A stretch of 64,000 bases of DNA from assembly GCA_963971425.1 (NCBI GenBank), contig OZ020514.1, forward strand, positions 17,519,406 through 17,583,405. Direction: 5' to 3'. Position numbers and translations under genes: made by a program. Under the pieces are notes generated by a model. That model ran no database searches, was not told the origin of the DNA, and was given only the letters and a program-made list of their open reading frames with translations. The stretch is from Bryoerythrophyllum caledonicum (lineage: Eukaryota > Streptophyta > Bryopsida > Pottiales > Pottiaceae). Positions 37,919-49,428 of this stretch are shown here, piece by piece (the stretch's first letter is position 1; the number at the start of each line of letters is the position of its first letter).

Positions 37919-38679
37919 CTTCTTACGAAGGACTGGTCGTTGAGGCCAAGGAGAAGATTGGAGGAGTTGGTGACCTCCGCATTATGGAACAGAAGGTCAA
38001 CCGACTGACTCTTGATGTGACAAAGATGAAGAGCCGGACATTGAAGGCAGAGAAGAGTTGTAAGGAGGCTCTTCTCCAAGCCAATGCCTTGACATCGGCA
38101 TTGTAGTAGATGGGGGAGGTATTGCACGTCCCGCCGGATGCAGTGAGAAAAGCCAAGATGTTTTATGCTAGATTGGAGAGGGATGGCCATATTTCTAGCA
38201 AGACGGTGATTGCCTTCATGGCAATCACCTTCATTTGGTTTGGACGATGGTGTGCGTTTGCAGCAGTATAAGTGAGGAGCCTCTTGGCACCTCTCTTCAC
38301 TACTTGATGTGTATATTTGCTTTCAATTTAATGCTAATCCTATGCTCTCAAAAGCCTTCTATGGTTGGAGAGCTCGGATTCTATACATGACTGTGAGTAC
38401 CATTTCAAGAAGTCCGCTCCTCAGTTCGTTCTTACCTTCTCGTTGTTGTTTCCTTGCTCCATCAATTAGAGTAGTTGGATAGGGTGGAAATAACATGTGA
38501 GATATCGGGAGAGTTAGAGAGGCATGAATCTGAAAGTGAATGTTTGTTGTTGTTTCCTTGTGCCATCACATAGGATTAGTTAAGGTAGGATGGGAATAAC
38601 AGGTGAGACAACAAATGTTTAAAAGAGGAAGAGGGGGAAGTGACAGGTGAGGAAGGAGTCTTGGTGCGTCTTGTGTGAC

Positions 38680-39110
38680 CTATCGGTGGCGGATGTAGCC
38701 AGTTGTGAAGGCGTGGTTAGACTTTTGATACACTAACCTTTGGTCGGATGGTTGATTCATAGAAGCATTATCTTACCTTAAAACATTAAGTCTAGTTTCA
38801 GTCTTTTCCTTTGTGCGGATGTCTATCGGTGAGGGATGAACCCAAGACTATGTGTTAAGGACTAAGTAGGACCTGGTTTGATCCCTTGTGCGGATGTCAA
38901 TGCGGTTATAACTAGGAACTACTCTTACAGCTGGGGTTACCTTGAGAAAAGGAAGGAGATCTAATTAACCCCCTTTGTGCGGATGTCTATTGGTGGTACG
39001 AGAAGAAAGACTTTGTTTGCTGAAAGAAAGGAGTAGAGTCGGTGGTCTCTTGTGCGGATGTCTATGCGGACCAGCTAGATAAAACTCTTTTAGCCGTCTC
39101 CATGTAAAGG
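38680..39110. repeat. Degenerate repeat around TTGTGCGGATGTCTAT
   Basis: The phrase TTGTGCGGATGTC followed by TAT or AAT occurs at about 38812, 38884, 38972 and 39050, spaced 72-88 bp apart, with weaker echoes near 38690 and 38740. It lies in the 3' part of element B. Confidence 0.7.
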
Positions 39111-39419
39111 AAGGGCTAACAGCTCGGATGGTAGGTAGGTAAACCACGTGCCTACCACGAGAGTTGCACTAGTCCTAAGGGCAAAGGGCCTTATCCCTCT
39201 TACGGGGGAAACACAATGAAACCACAACCATCCCAAGTGAGTGAGTCAGAAAGAAGGTGAGGAAGGATAGTTGTTACTTGTGTCAACACTGAAATCTCTG
39301 TGAGTCCACGGATCATCGTCCGTGGTGATATACCCTCTCCAGACACTCATGTACTCCGGATGTCTATATTGTGCATAGGTGTAAAGATAACCCCACCCTT
39401 GTGACTAGACTTATTAGAA

Positions 39420-39592
39420 GTAGGCTCCTACCCCAGGGGTCCTTTTTGTCCGAGCGAAGTAGGTCCCTACCCAAGGGTCCTTCCTGTCCGAGCGAAGTAG
39501 ATTTGTACCCGAGGGTCCTTTCCGTCCGAGCGAAGTAGGTCCCTACCCGAGGGTCCTTCCCGTCCGAGCGAAGTAGGCTCCTACCCGGAGAA
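39420..39592. repeat. 42-bp tandem repeat, four copies
   Basis: Four adjacent units contain CCTACCCGAGGGTCC, then a T/C-rich stretch, then GTCCGAGCGAAGTAGG. The copies differ at a few bases each. They lie shortly before the 3' end of element B. Confidence 0.9.
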
Positions 39593-42014
39593 GTTTTTCA
39601 TATGGAGAACACGGTGGTTGGTGTAATTAATGCTTAGACCTTGTGGTCTAAACCTTTCTTTTCTTTCTTTTTAGGTATATATTGTGGTATGTTTAGCATT
39701 GTATAGATATAGGCTTGTTATTAGTCGTTGTAGTTCTCAAGGACTCTCTGTGGGAACGATTACCTTAGGGTATCTTTGTCTTAAGATGTAAATACTTGCC
39801 AATGCGTACTACGACAGCAACCCTAATACAGGTACGGTTAAGCACTGAACGGAGTTACTACCGGAGGTGAGTCCGGAAGAAACGCCCTCTCTTATCCGGC
39901 CTGCACCTACTCCTCCCTCATCGGGCCGCCAAAAGTCGACACTTCCGCTAGCACGGCGTTTGGTGACGGACCCTTTGAACCCAAGCATGAGTTTCCAGGG
40001 CCTCGCCGGAGCACCTCAGGCTACTACGGTGGATTCCACCATGAAAACGGCTCCATCGACAGGATCACCGGCACCGCCTTCTAGATCCAGATCCATGAGA
40101 CCACCGGCACCCACAACGCCCCAGAGATAGAAGACAAGTAAGGCTAGAGCGGAAGGGTCCACAAGGCGTACCAGCCCAAGATTCAAGAAGGTTGGATCAC
40201 CCGCCTAGTTAGATCTAGGATTAGAATTAGAAGCAGCTTTGTGATTTAGGTTAGGTAGCGATTAACGATGAGACTCAGAGATGCACTTGGCTACTTAACC
40301 GAGAATCTAAGACATTTTATAAGTTTTCAGACTTCAGCGATTTTTCCGGATGTTCGGATTCCGGACCCGGAATTTTGGATCAGAGATTCGATTTCCGAAT
40401 TTTTAGGGATAAGATCCTTGCTGTTAGGATAAGATTCCCCAGATTTCTCGGGGATAGGATAAGACTAAGATTAGAAAACTTAGTTAGTACTTAATAGATG
40501 AGTTTTAGCAAACTCATCATCTTGCTTTCTTTACGTTGAATACATTTCGAATCTATTACTAGATTTGCTTCCTAGTTCTTGTGGCGAGAAGTCTTGTCTT
40601 TGTGAGGAAAGGGATCCATGGTGGTAAGAACTATTGTAGAGAAGTTCTTTGGTAGTAAGTGGTTTCTTGTTTTATTGAAGACGGAGTTGGTTGGGACCTG
40701 CATTGGAAGAATGCCCGGAAGAACTGAAGGTGTTTTGCAGAGGTGTGCCTCGTAGTCTCTAGGGTCCGGAAGAAGCGAGAAGGGGGAAGAGATGAACTGC
40801 AGAGGTGTTCCTGGTAATCTCTAGGGCACGAAAGACTCCGTGAAAACCCAGATTCCAGTCGAGGCCGGAGTTTTTTCCCACGATAGGAAAAAAACCTGAT
40901 GTGTAAGTCTAGAATGATTCCTCTTTAGTAAACTGTGCTACATACTCTTGAGAATCACAATAGTACTTACCGGAATGTCGCTATAGTCCGGACTTGTCTC
41001 TGCGTGACCGCGTCCGAAAGGCCATCCGGATGATGTGAGAGTACAAGTCTAGCAACAACAATCAATCACCGGTTACCGGAGTAAGAAGAAAGGGTGTCCG
41101 ACCACTATAAGTTCCGAGGCAGTGGGTGTCTAGCCACTTAAAGTCACAAGGCAGTGGGGAATCCGGCCACTTACACAGAACATGATCAATGGCCTTCCGG
41201 TCACTCGTATAAACCTTCCGGAAGACTCTATGAGGAGGAACAGAGATAAATCAAACTACCTTTTGGTTGTTTGAAAACTAGTTCCGGAAGCCGTTGTATG
41301 AATTCCGGAATCTGGAAGGATCCGGATCCGTAGTAAAAGGGTGAATAGAATAGCTAGCCTATGAATGATTGATTGATAGTTTAGTTTTTGTTGGATATTC
41401 TAAGAAGAACAATAGGTCTCTGTGCAAGCGAAACCGGAGTGGTTTACTTTGGAAGCATTTAGTGACGATTAAGTGCATTCCGGAGGAATACTGACTCTAT
41501 GAACCGCAACATGTGGGCTTAAGTATTTATCACTTAAATCTAAAAGAATAAACATTAATGGCAAAATGGGAGGAAGTACTACGAACTTTAGAAATCCCTG
41601 AATAAATAATTCGACAAGTTTAGGTCCCAAAATTTGCTTATTTTAATAAGAATTTCAAAATTTACTATAAATAAATAGAATATGTGCCAAATATTTGAAT
41701 ATTCGAATAATATTCAAATGTTTTCTGCTTCTCGAGGCAAAATTTATGCTCTCTACTCTTTGCTCTTTGCTCTCCGCCCACTGCTCACATACAAGACGCG
41801 TCCTACATAGACGGCCACAGATAGAGTGATGAAGAGCAAGTTACAAGAGGCAATATGGCGTCATGACGTACACAGTCTGTCAACTTTTGCACTCTTCCGA
41901 GCATATGAGTTGTAGAGAAATGCTTGCTACTCCATGATAGGTTTTAACCCTGAAGACAAACTTAGTAGCACAAAGTTTTAGCATCTATGGATCGCAACGG
42001 CAAACTTTGCTAAC

Positions 42015-43064
42015 ATGCAGAACTTGGTCTGCGAGATGATCGTAAGGCGGGACCTCCAGATGGAGGACACCAGGCAATTACTGATACCAATTGGAGATAT
42101 TGAAGCCAAAGTGCTACTATACTATTGGTACTTGGAAGGGCAGCTGCAGTTGCAGAGGCAATACAATCAACTAGACGTAGCTCAACGTGTTGTTGTCGTA
42201 CCTGAGGTTGATCTTAAGACGGTTCCACCAACCCCGGAGTACATAGAAGAGTGGAAGAAACAGATGGAGAAATTGTCGAGGTTGTTGCAAAATGAACAAG
42301 AATTCGTGGAATGCATGACTCAAGTCCAGGATCGCGAGGATCTGGCAGAGAGGGGTGAGATCACCATAGGACAATATGTTTACTCCAGTATACTAACTCA
42401 CCATCGACTTAAGCGCGCAATAGAGTGAGCAAAGAAGAGGAACATAGATGTGGTAGAAGCTGTCCACATGGCCACTTTTGTATCACCTCCTCCAGATTAC
42501 AGACATTCCATATGGGCGAGCATACCATTGCCAGTTACAGAGTCCTTGAACAAGCAGCGCTTCCTTGGCGAATACGAGAACCTGTTCAACAGTGAAGATG
42601 AAGTGCCGTTTCCTTCATGGCAAGCCATAGATTGGCTATTAGTGGATTTCAACTTGTCACCATAAGTTTGGAGACAGTGGGATCAGTTGTATCCCAAGGC
42701 ATCCCAAACTTGGTCGATGGTGCCACTCGTGGTGATCACTATGATTTATCACCAGTGTCTCTTAAAGGGATATAGACGTTACAAGTGGGCGCCGTGAAGT
42801 AAATTGGATACAGTGCCTTACAACTGGCCGCAGATTCCAGGGAGTTTTTTGTCTCCCCAGGAATGTAGTGATTCATACCGGGCCGTTTCTGAACTTCACC
42901 GACGACATACAGATCTTGTGTGTTTCATGGTTGCAGTTTTCTGCAATATTTTGTCTCACATGTGTATGCATTATAAGTGCGTGGTGAATGTCAACAGGTT
43001 TGATGAGACTAAGCCCGAATTTCACCTATGGACTAAGATGCAGCAGATGCCAAGTGCCACATGA
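42015..43064 (+). pseudogene. Unrecognised coding region, about 350 codons, broken
   Basis: One plus-strand frame stays coding-like over about 1.05 kb, interrupted a few times. It starts MQNLVCEMIVRRDLQMEDTR. The middle is rich in Glu, Lys and Gln and looks helical (WKKQMEKLSRLLQNEQEFVE). The later part is rich in Trp and aromatics (ASQTWSMVPLVVITMIYHQC, DTVPYNWPQIPGSFLSPQEC). I do not recognise the family. It begins 0.5 kb right of E copy 1 and shares no similarity with the E reading frames that I can see. It could be a decayed host gene or an accessory frame of another transposon. Confidence 0.35.
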
Positions 43065-45590
43065 GATCATTGGAATGCATGGTGATTACCAATTTCCTCC
43101 ACGATGCGAGCTCTGTGTTTGCTCTAGAGAACTCAAGTTAGCGTCAAGAGCAGCTTGTGGCATGGCTAAGTTATCAAAAGGCGCATGAAACTTACCTCTT
43201 CAAGCATGATGAGGATGTTTGTCGCAATAAGGAGATGGCTAAACTACAGCTAATTCTTCAGGAGTGCAAATTTAAGGATGCGTATAAGCACAAGAGACCT
43301 CGACTTGAAGTTAGACCATGGTCTTAAGTAAAGCGTGATTTTTTAGAAGCCTCAAGTAGGAGGAACTATGTGCAGACGATGTGAAGACCGGATTAAGAGA
43401 TTAATTTTTTTTGTTTGCAACTAAAGCCTAAGAATTTGAATACTTCCAAACTTAGAGTATGGCTTATTATAAATGCCGTGATGCCGAGCAGATAGCTGAT
43501 TTTGAAAGTTGAACAGAGAACCATATAATTATAGTCTTTTTATGGAAAAATCATCGGCTAGTTAAGAAGAGTAAACGTTTTGGAATGATGAACAACCAGG
43601 GGATTATAAAACCATAAAAGTGGAAGTATGTTGGAAAGAGGTGTTTCGATGAATTGAAGCCGCATGCACACAAAAAAAACAACGTGTAGCAAGTTATTAA
43701 AAAAAATGTGTGCTTTGTTGCATCTGCCTCTATCTACAGGAGACAACCTATCTAGTCAGGCATGGTGGGACAGGCCACGTACAATGGATAGATACCCGGC
43801 ACTAGCACCCGGAGGTTGCCACGGTAGTATCTATCTGTGTCACACATTAACTAGACCACCAAGGCCTGCTAGATGAAAGAATGTATTTAGCCAGCATATG
43901 CATTGAGAGCTCCAGAAGCCTTAGCAAACAATATGGGACAAATGCCGATCCTAGTATGGAGAAAGTATAAACACTTCTATCATCGTTACGGTTATCCAAG
44001 AAATATGTACAACAGATTTTTACAATCTGAAGCATGATGAACAATAACAATGAACAAAGGGGTATGAGGAATTTAGGGAAGAATGAAAAAAGAAGATTGA
44101 TTCTAAGGAGTCTGTGACTTACGAAAAAATAAAGAGAACCTGTCAATACAAACACAGTTTTTTCTGTACGCGGTTAAGAGTAAGTTTTGGAAGAAACAAA
44201 CAAAATGGAAGAACAAATAATTTTCCTATATAGAACCGATATGTAGTAAGTTTACATTTATATGTAGGTTTCTTTAAGTTTAAATTTTTAGAGAGGATTC
44301 TATAAACACTCTTTAGAGTTAGATCATATCTTCTAGTGAATTTAAAGAAGTGAGAGTTTAAGTCACATCCTTGACCAAACTAAAATCTCAAGAACCAGAA
44401 AAACAATAAGAACAAAGTCCCTTGAAGAAAAGAACAAATGGATTAGATCCTTATTTCCCTAAAGAAAACCAGTCCTTTAAAACCCTGTTACGAGTCAGTT
44501 TCCTTAAAAACATGACCTCAACGGAGTCACGGACATAGGTTTCTCTGGAGGAAAGTGGAGAAGCACGTTTGTGGGGGCGATGTTATTGTGAATGACAGTT
44601 GCCTTGTGGACTTGGGCCATGGTGCACATCAAAGCCCAAGCAAGTCTTGCCCTATCTCTCCAAAAGGCTAAGATCTGTACAGTGTCCTCCGCCAAAATGT
44701 ATGGAGCTGAAAGGATTGAGTTGCTTGAAGCCCCCAGATTTGCTTTTGAATCGACGGTTCTAAAATGAGCGTAGCTACCACCATCCTACCACATGTGTAC
44801 GCTTCCATATTCTTCGTATTCACAGTCCAAAACTCTATAACTCTTAGGCGTACATCACATATCATGGCTTTGTGAGGCTATTGTCTAAATTTCTCCTTTG
44901 GATGGGACGCCGTTGGCATTTTTCCAGCAAACTCCATGTATGCCAAAACGGCTCTCAAATCCACGATGAAGACCTTCCAAACATTTCCATATCCATCGAC
45001 GGCGTTATATCCAAAAAGTCCATTGTAAGGTGATTTTTACCACTTCAACAAGACACCCAAGTATACCCACACTTTATAGAATTTGTTACGGGGATGATCA
45101 TACGCCTAGTTTTAAGTAATTGGAGATTAATTGTGTAGTTAAAGCTATCCTCTTGTTTGTGCTTAAGGTTATCTACCTATCTTTAAGGAAAGTAGGGCTG
45201 TTAGCATCATTCTTAAGGATTCCATCCACAAAGAATAACCCCCAAAAGATCTCTCGTGCCTTAAAAAGGAACATTTGTCCTTATAAGATTGTGCTTGTGC
45301 CCCTAACTTCTAAAAATATGCCACGTTGGGCTAATGAAAGATTCCATTAAGTCTCATGGCATTGGTTCCTTAATTAAGCCCTTAATAATTCAAAGTCTTA
45401 CTTAATGCAACTCGATCCACTTCTCACGTCCGTCCACTCAATCCACGTGATCACTACTTAATACAAAGGTTAGTCTTAAAAAGCACACACACAACTTAAC
45501 TTAAGTCTTAATGAGTTCACCTATTAAATCCCAATTTAAGTTCACTTATCCATGCTTAATCCTTCAAGACGGGTGGTATCCTACATGTGG
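43065..45590. other. No supported gene
   Basis: Short open frames only. From about 45.1 kb the sequence becomes rich in TTAAG and CTTAA words, a composition that resumes to the right of E copy 3. The E element therefore seems to have landed inside a block of low-complexity DNA. Confidence 0.4.
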
Positions 45591-45595
45591 GAATC

Positions 45596-48500
45596 TGTTC
45601 CCACAAGGTTCTGGAAGTTAACCTAAAAATCCGGCAAAAACAAAAAAAAATTAGTGTTAGAATGTTAGAATCATAAGTTTGAACTATAGAATAGATAAAT
45701 AAGAAATAAGACAACCTAGGGGTACCAAAGATCCTTAAAACTGTTTAGGAATTACCATAAATCCAAGGGATTTGGAACCGGAGAGATCGCTCACATCCGG
45801 AACCTGCCGGAAGCATCTGGAACCGGAAGTAAACCGGAGCCGGAGGGAACTCGGATCCGGAATTGGTCCGGAGCCGGAACCGCTATTATGACCGTAAGGG
45901 CCGTCCGTACACCGCCGAGGGTATTAAAGCAAGAAGTTAGGTTTAACTCCCCACACTTCTTGGCTTACTCTTTTCCCTTCGCCCGTGCGTCTTATCTTGT
46001 TGATTTCCTTAGAACGGAAGTGTTTCCGGTAGAGAGGGTGTGTGGTGAGGTCAGTGCGTGCAGGCAGTATCGGAGGAACTGTGAGAAATTCTGCAGAGAT
46101 GGCGGAAGGAGAACCTTCCCGGGCTACTCGGGGGACGACGACGCAACCGGCGGTTCAACGGGTAGTCCCGATCATACCGACAGACCCGGAGGAGAAGGCC
46201 GTCCTCGAACACTACCTCACCAACATGGGCTGCCGAGGGCTTCTCGACGTTGCGTGGGGAGCAAAGGAGGCGAAGCTAGTGGTGGAGTTACTCGGTGAAC
46301 CGGACAACTAGTATGACGGCACCATACGAGCTCACCCCGAGGCATGGGGTATTCCGGAGTGGCAGCGCACCTACTCTTTCAGTAGCGGAACAGTCAAGAC
46401 AGCGGAGCGGAACGACGACATCCTGGGAGACGAGTTCACGAAGCAGGCCAACACAAGGAAGGCTACAGTACCGACGACCTCCGGCATAAAGACGCCCAAA
46501 TTGTGGTAAGATTCTTAAACCCGATCTTTCACCCGAAGAAATCTAAACGGGTGGTGTCTAAATGGGCCACCACCATACTAGGTTCAATGAGGGAGAAATT
46601 TAGTGTAGATTGGGCCTCGCTTATGAGCGAGATGATCAACCGGATGGTGAGAGGGCTCCAGAAGTCGAAGAGGGCCGGCACCCCTCTTCCCTCGTACCTC
46701 ACTCACCTCTACGCACAACACGATGTGCTTACCCCGGACGAGCAAGACGCATACGAGCTGCTGCTGGAGATCCAGAACTATGGCCGTCCGGAACCAGGAG
46801 ACGATAACGAGGTTGCGGAGGACGTGGAAACTTCCTTGCCCGAGACAGTTCCCCAAACCCGGAAGCGGAGCAGATCTGTACCACGGGAGTCGACACCGGG
46901 ACCATCTACATCGATTCAGCCAACGGGTGAGCAACCTCCGCAAGACCCCAGGTCAGCTCCACGTGAAGGTCACATTCCTCCGGCGGAGCCTCCGCACCTT
47001 GTTGGACTCGACGGGCCCGACCTACTAGAGCTCATCCAGCATGCAGGTTGGCATGCGGCGATCGTGTGCCAATCCGAAGCACGATTACGAGAGGTCTTGG
47101 ACGGCATCGGCGGGAGCTGGAGGTAGAGAGGGTCGTGGAGATACCGACAGCGATCCAAGAACTACAGAAGAACACACTCCGACTTCAAGCCCTGGAGATC
47201 CAGCAGGCTGCTATCATCCGGAGTCGAGACAAATTTGCTGCCACATGCGACGAAACGTTTACAGCGTTGACAGAGTCCCGAAAGAAGCTGAAGGAAGCGG
47301 AAGATCGAGCAGACGCTTCCGCACAGGCCTTGACGGAGGTACGCGCAGCTTTAGCTTTTTCGGTTGACACGGTCAACCGGAGCCTTCTCTTCACATATCA
47401 GCTAGAGAAGGAAGGCAGACTGAACCGGATCCAGATCATATGGTTCTTGCACGATCACGGCAAGAAGATAGAGAAGACATGGAGTCGCATGCACGAACTG
47501 ATGGCCAACCTGCCCACTCAGGGACCGGAGAACCAGAGCACCCAAGCACCGGAGGACATCGCAGTTCGGGTCCGTATCCGAACGTCTCCGGACGAACCCG
47601 GACCCTCAAGCATACACCCGGAGGTTTCTGGGAAGCAGACGGAGATCCCAACTCCGGCAGAGCCTGCTGCACCCATGACTGGCAGTCCTCCTGGCAACCC
47701 AAGCCCCGGTGCTGGAAGGCACTGGACGAAGTTACTACCGAAGGTAAGTCAGGGCGAAACCCCTTCTCCCATCCAACTTGCACCTACTCCTCCCTCATCA
47801 GGCCGCCGGAAGTCCACTCCACCACTCGCTAGGCGTTTGGCGACGGATCTTCCTAGTCCCGGAGCCGAATTCCAAGGCTTTGCTGAAGCTCCGGAGACCA
47901 TTGTGGTGGATTCCACCTCCGAACCCCTTCTACCGGCACCATCACAGCCTCCAACTTTCGGAGCCGGATCACAAGACCTTCCGGCAGCTTCTACACCCAA
48001 GCGGAGGAGGGCCGGCAAGACGAAGGCAGAGGCATCTACGAGACGTACCAGTCCAAGATTCAAGAACGTTGGATCACCCCCTTAGGTTGGTTAGATTTAG
48101 AAGTAGTAGTAGCTTAGGGATCGGAATTAGGTAGCGATTAACGATGGGGCCCAGAGTTGCACCCGGCTACTTAATCCGGAAACTAAGCCTTCCGAAAACT
48201 TGAAACACTTCCGGAATTTTGCGTACTTTTTGGATGTCCGGAATCCGGTCCCAGAAAAATAGGATCTGAGAGTCACTTTTCCGGATTTTTCGGGATAAGA
48301 TCCTTAACTTTAAGGATAAGATCCCCCAGATTTCTCGTAGATAGGATTAGCCTTAAATTAGAAATAGTTCTAAGTACTTAGTAGATGAGTTTTGGAAAAC
48401 TCATCACCTTGTTTCATTTCCTTTACGTTGAATATATTTCAGAGCTTTCACTGGATTTGCTACCTAGTACTTGTGAAGAGAGGTATTTTACGCGTGAGGT

Positions 48501-49423
48501 TCAAGGTCCGTTACTGTAGTACGTATTTGTGCAAGTTTCTTCGAAGAAAAGGTTGTTTTGTTAAGCTAAGGAGTGAACCGGCTTAGATCTTCAGTAGGGG
48601 AGTGTCCGGAATAATTGGAGGAGGTTACAGAGGTGTTCCTGATCACCTTCAGAAGTCCGGAAGAACCAGGAGGAGAAGAGATCTATTGCAGAGGTGTTCC
48701 TGGTAGTCTCTAGGGCACGGAATAGTCCGTGTCAACCCGGACTTCGGTCTAAAACCGGAGTTTACCCCCACGATAGGAAAAACCTACTATGTGAGTCTAG
48801 AAGGAGTCCTCCCCAATAAAACTTCATCAGTATCTTTGTAGGGCTACAAAAGTGCTACCGGAACGTCGTTGTAGTCGGGACGTACCTATGCGTGACTGCA
48901 TCCGGAAGGCCTTCCGGATGTCGTGAGAGTTACGTCTGGAAGAAACACCATACCACCGGTTAGTAGATTAGGAAGAGAGTGATTGTACGGTCACTATAAA
49001 TCCCGGGGCAGTGGGTGCCTAGCCACATAAAGTCACAAGGCAGTAGGGAATCCGCCGACTTACACAAAACAGGATCAGTGGCCTTCCGGTCACTCGTTTA
49101 AACCTTCCGGAAGCTGCTCTGAGGAGGAACAGAGTCAAATCAAACTACCTTCCTGGTTTCCGGAAACCATTTCCGGAAACAACTGTAAAAACGTTCCGGA
49201 AACTAGTTCCGGAAAGTTTTGCTTGGGTTCCGGAATCCGGAAGGATCCGGAACTATCACTGAATATATTTACTAACCTATGTGATGAATAGACTAGTGGT
49301 TTTAGAATAATTTGAAAGGATAAATAGATCTCTGTGGGAACGATACCGGAGTGGTTTACTTTGGAAGCACTTGGTGACGAATGACTGCATTCCGGAGGAA
49401 TACTGACTCTGCCAACTAAGACA
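45596..49423 (+). mobile_element. Family E copy 3, best-preserved copy (fossil)
   Basis: This is a 3.83-kb unit starting TGTGGGAATCTGTTCCCACA and ending TAAGACA, flanked by an exact 5-bp duplication CTACA (45591-45595 and 49424-49428). Parts: a gag-like region at about 46.1-47.1 kb (MAEGEPSRATRGTT, then WASLMSEMINRMV), overlapped by a second frame at 47048-48085 (345 codons). The second frame has a coiled coil (ALTESRKKLKEAEDRADASA), a Pro/Ser/Thr-rich middle and a basic tail. A non-coding 3' region of about 1.3 kb follows, with a perfect 10-bp-stem hairpin at 48384-48405, many TTCCGGAA sites and a terminal TCTCTGTGGGAACGATACC block. TG...CA ends with a 5-bp duplication point to retroviral-type integrase. 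No second LTR is seen. It has few breaks and is probably the youngest copy. Confidence 0.8.
47048..48085 (+). CDS. Second reading frame of E copy 3, unknown function
   Basis: This 345-codon frame sits inside the E element. The first third is a heptad-like coiled coil. A conserved block follows (VDTVNRSLLFTYQLEKEGRL, FLHDHGKKIEKTWSRMHEL) that recurs in copies 1 and 2 and, diverged, in element B. The C-terminal half is rich in Pro, Ser and Thr and ends in a basic segment (TPKRRRAGKTKAEASTRRTS). No protease, reverse transcriptase or integrase signature is present. The layout suggests a gag-like or RNA/DNA-binding accessory protein, but that is inference. It is retroelement cargo, not a host gene. 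Confidence 0.45.
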   Translation: MACGDRVPIRSTITRGLGRHRRELEVERVVEIPTAIQELQKNTLRLQALEIQQAAIIRSRDKFAATCDETFTALTESRKKLKEAEDRADASAQALTEVRAALAFSVDTVNRSLLFTYQLEKEGRLNRIQIIWFLHDHGKKIEKTWSRMHELMANLPTQGPENQSTQAPEDIAVRVRIRTSPDEPGPSSIHPEVSGKQTEIPTPAEPAAPMTGSPPGNPSPGAGRHWTKLLPKVSQGETPSPIQLAPTPPSSGRRKSTPPLARRLATDLPSPGAEFQGFAEAPETIVVDSTSEPLLPAPSQPPTFGAGSQDLPAASTPKRRRAGKTKAEASTRRTSPRFKNVGSPP

Positions 49424-49428
49424 CTACA

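Larger units (their letters stand above)
31697..39830 (+). mobile_element. Family B element, diverged cousin of E, nested in copy 1 (fossil)
   Basis: This is the insertion that splits E copy 1. Without its own insertions it is about 3.6 kb. It has the same order of parts as E: a gag-like frame (about 33.11-33.45 kb, MTSTTSMTKDISPTIP), a second gag-like frame (about 33.5-33.9 kb), a coiled-coil piece (about 37.93-38.10 kb), and a terminal CTCTGTGGGAACGAT block at about 39749 before a CTAATACA end at 39830. The tetranucleotide GTAC flanks both junctions, but a clean 5-bp duplication was not established and the left TG end is unclear. It carries its own tandem repeats and holds E copy 2 and a MITE. 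Broken several times. Confidence 0.6.
29577..41511 (+). mobile_element. Family E copy 1, split by a nested insertion (fossil)
   Basis: The left part is 29577-31696 and the right part 39831-41511, together about 3.80 kb. It starts TGTGGGAATCCGTTCCCACA and ends GCAACA. The flanks TATGG (29572-29576) and TGTGG (41512-41516) look like a 5-bp target duplication with one difference. Inside are a gag-like first frame (about 30.09-30.85 kb, starting MADEGPSRATRDTT), a coiled-coil second region (about 31.2-31.6 kb) whose end lies at about 39.87-40.21 kb, and a long 3' region with a hairpin at 40497-40518. No pair of LTRs is visible, so the whole may be one very long LTR or a non-autonomous unit. It has several breaks besides the insertion and is the oldest layer of the nest. 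Confidence 0.75.

Noticed and set aside
29577-49423. Family E units considered as Helitrons or plain DNA transposons
   Set aside because: They have TG...CA ends, 5-bp flank duplications and gag-like frames, and lack long terminal inverted repeats or a Helitron CTRR end.
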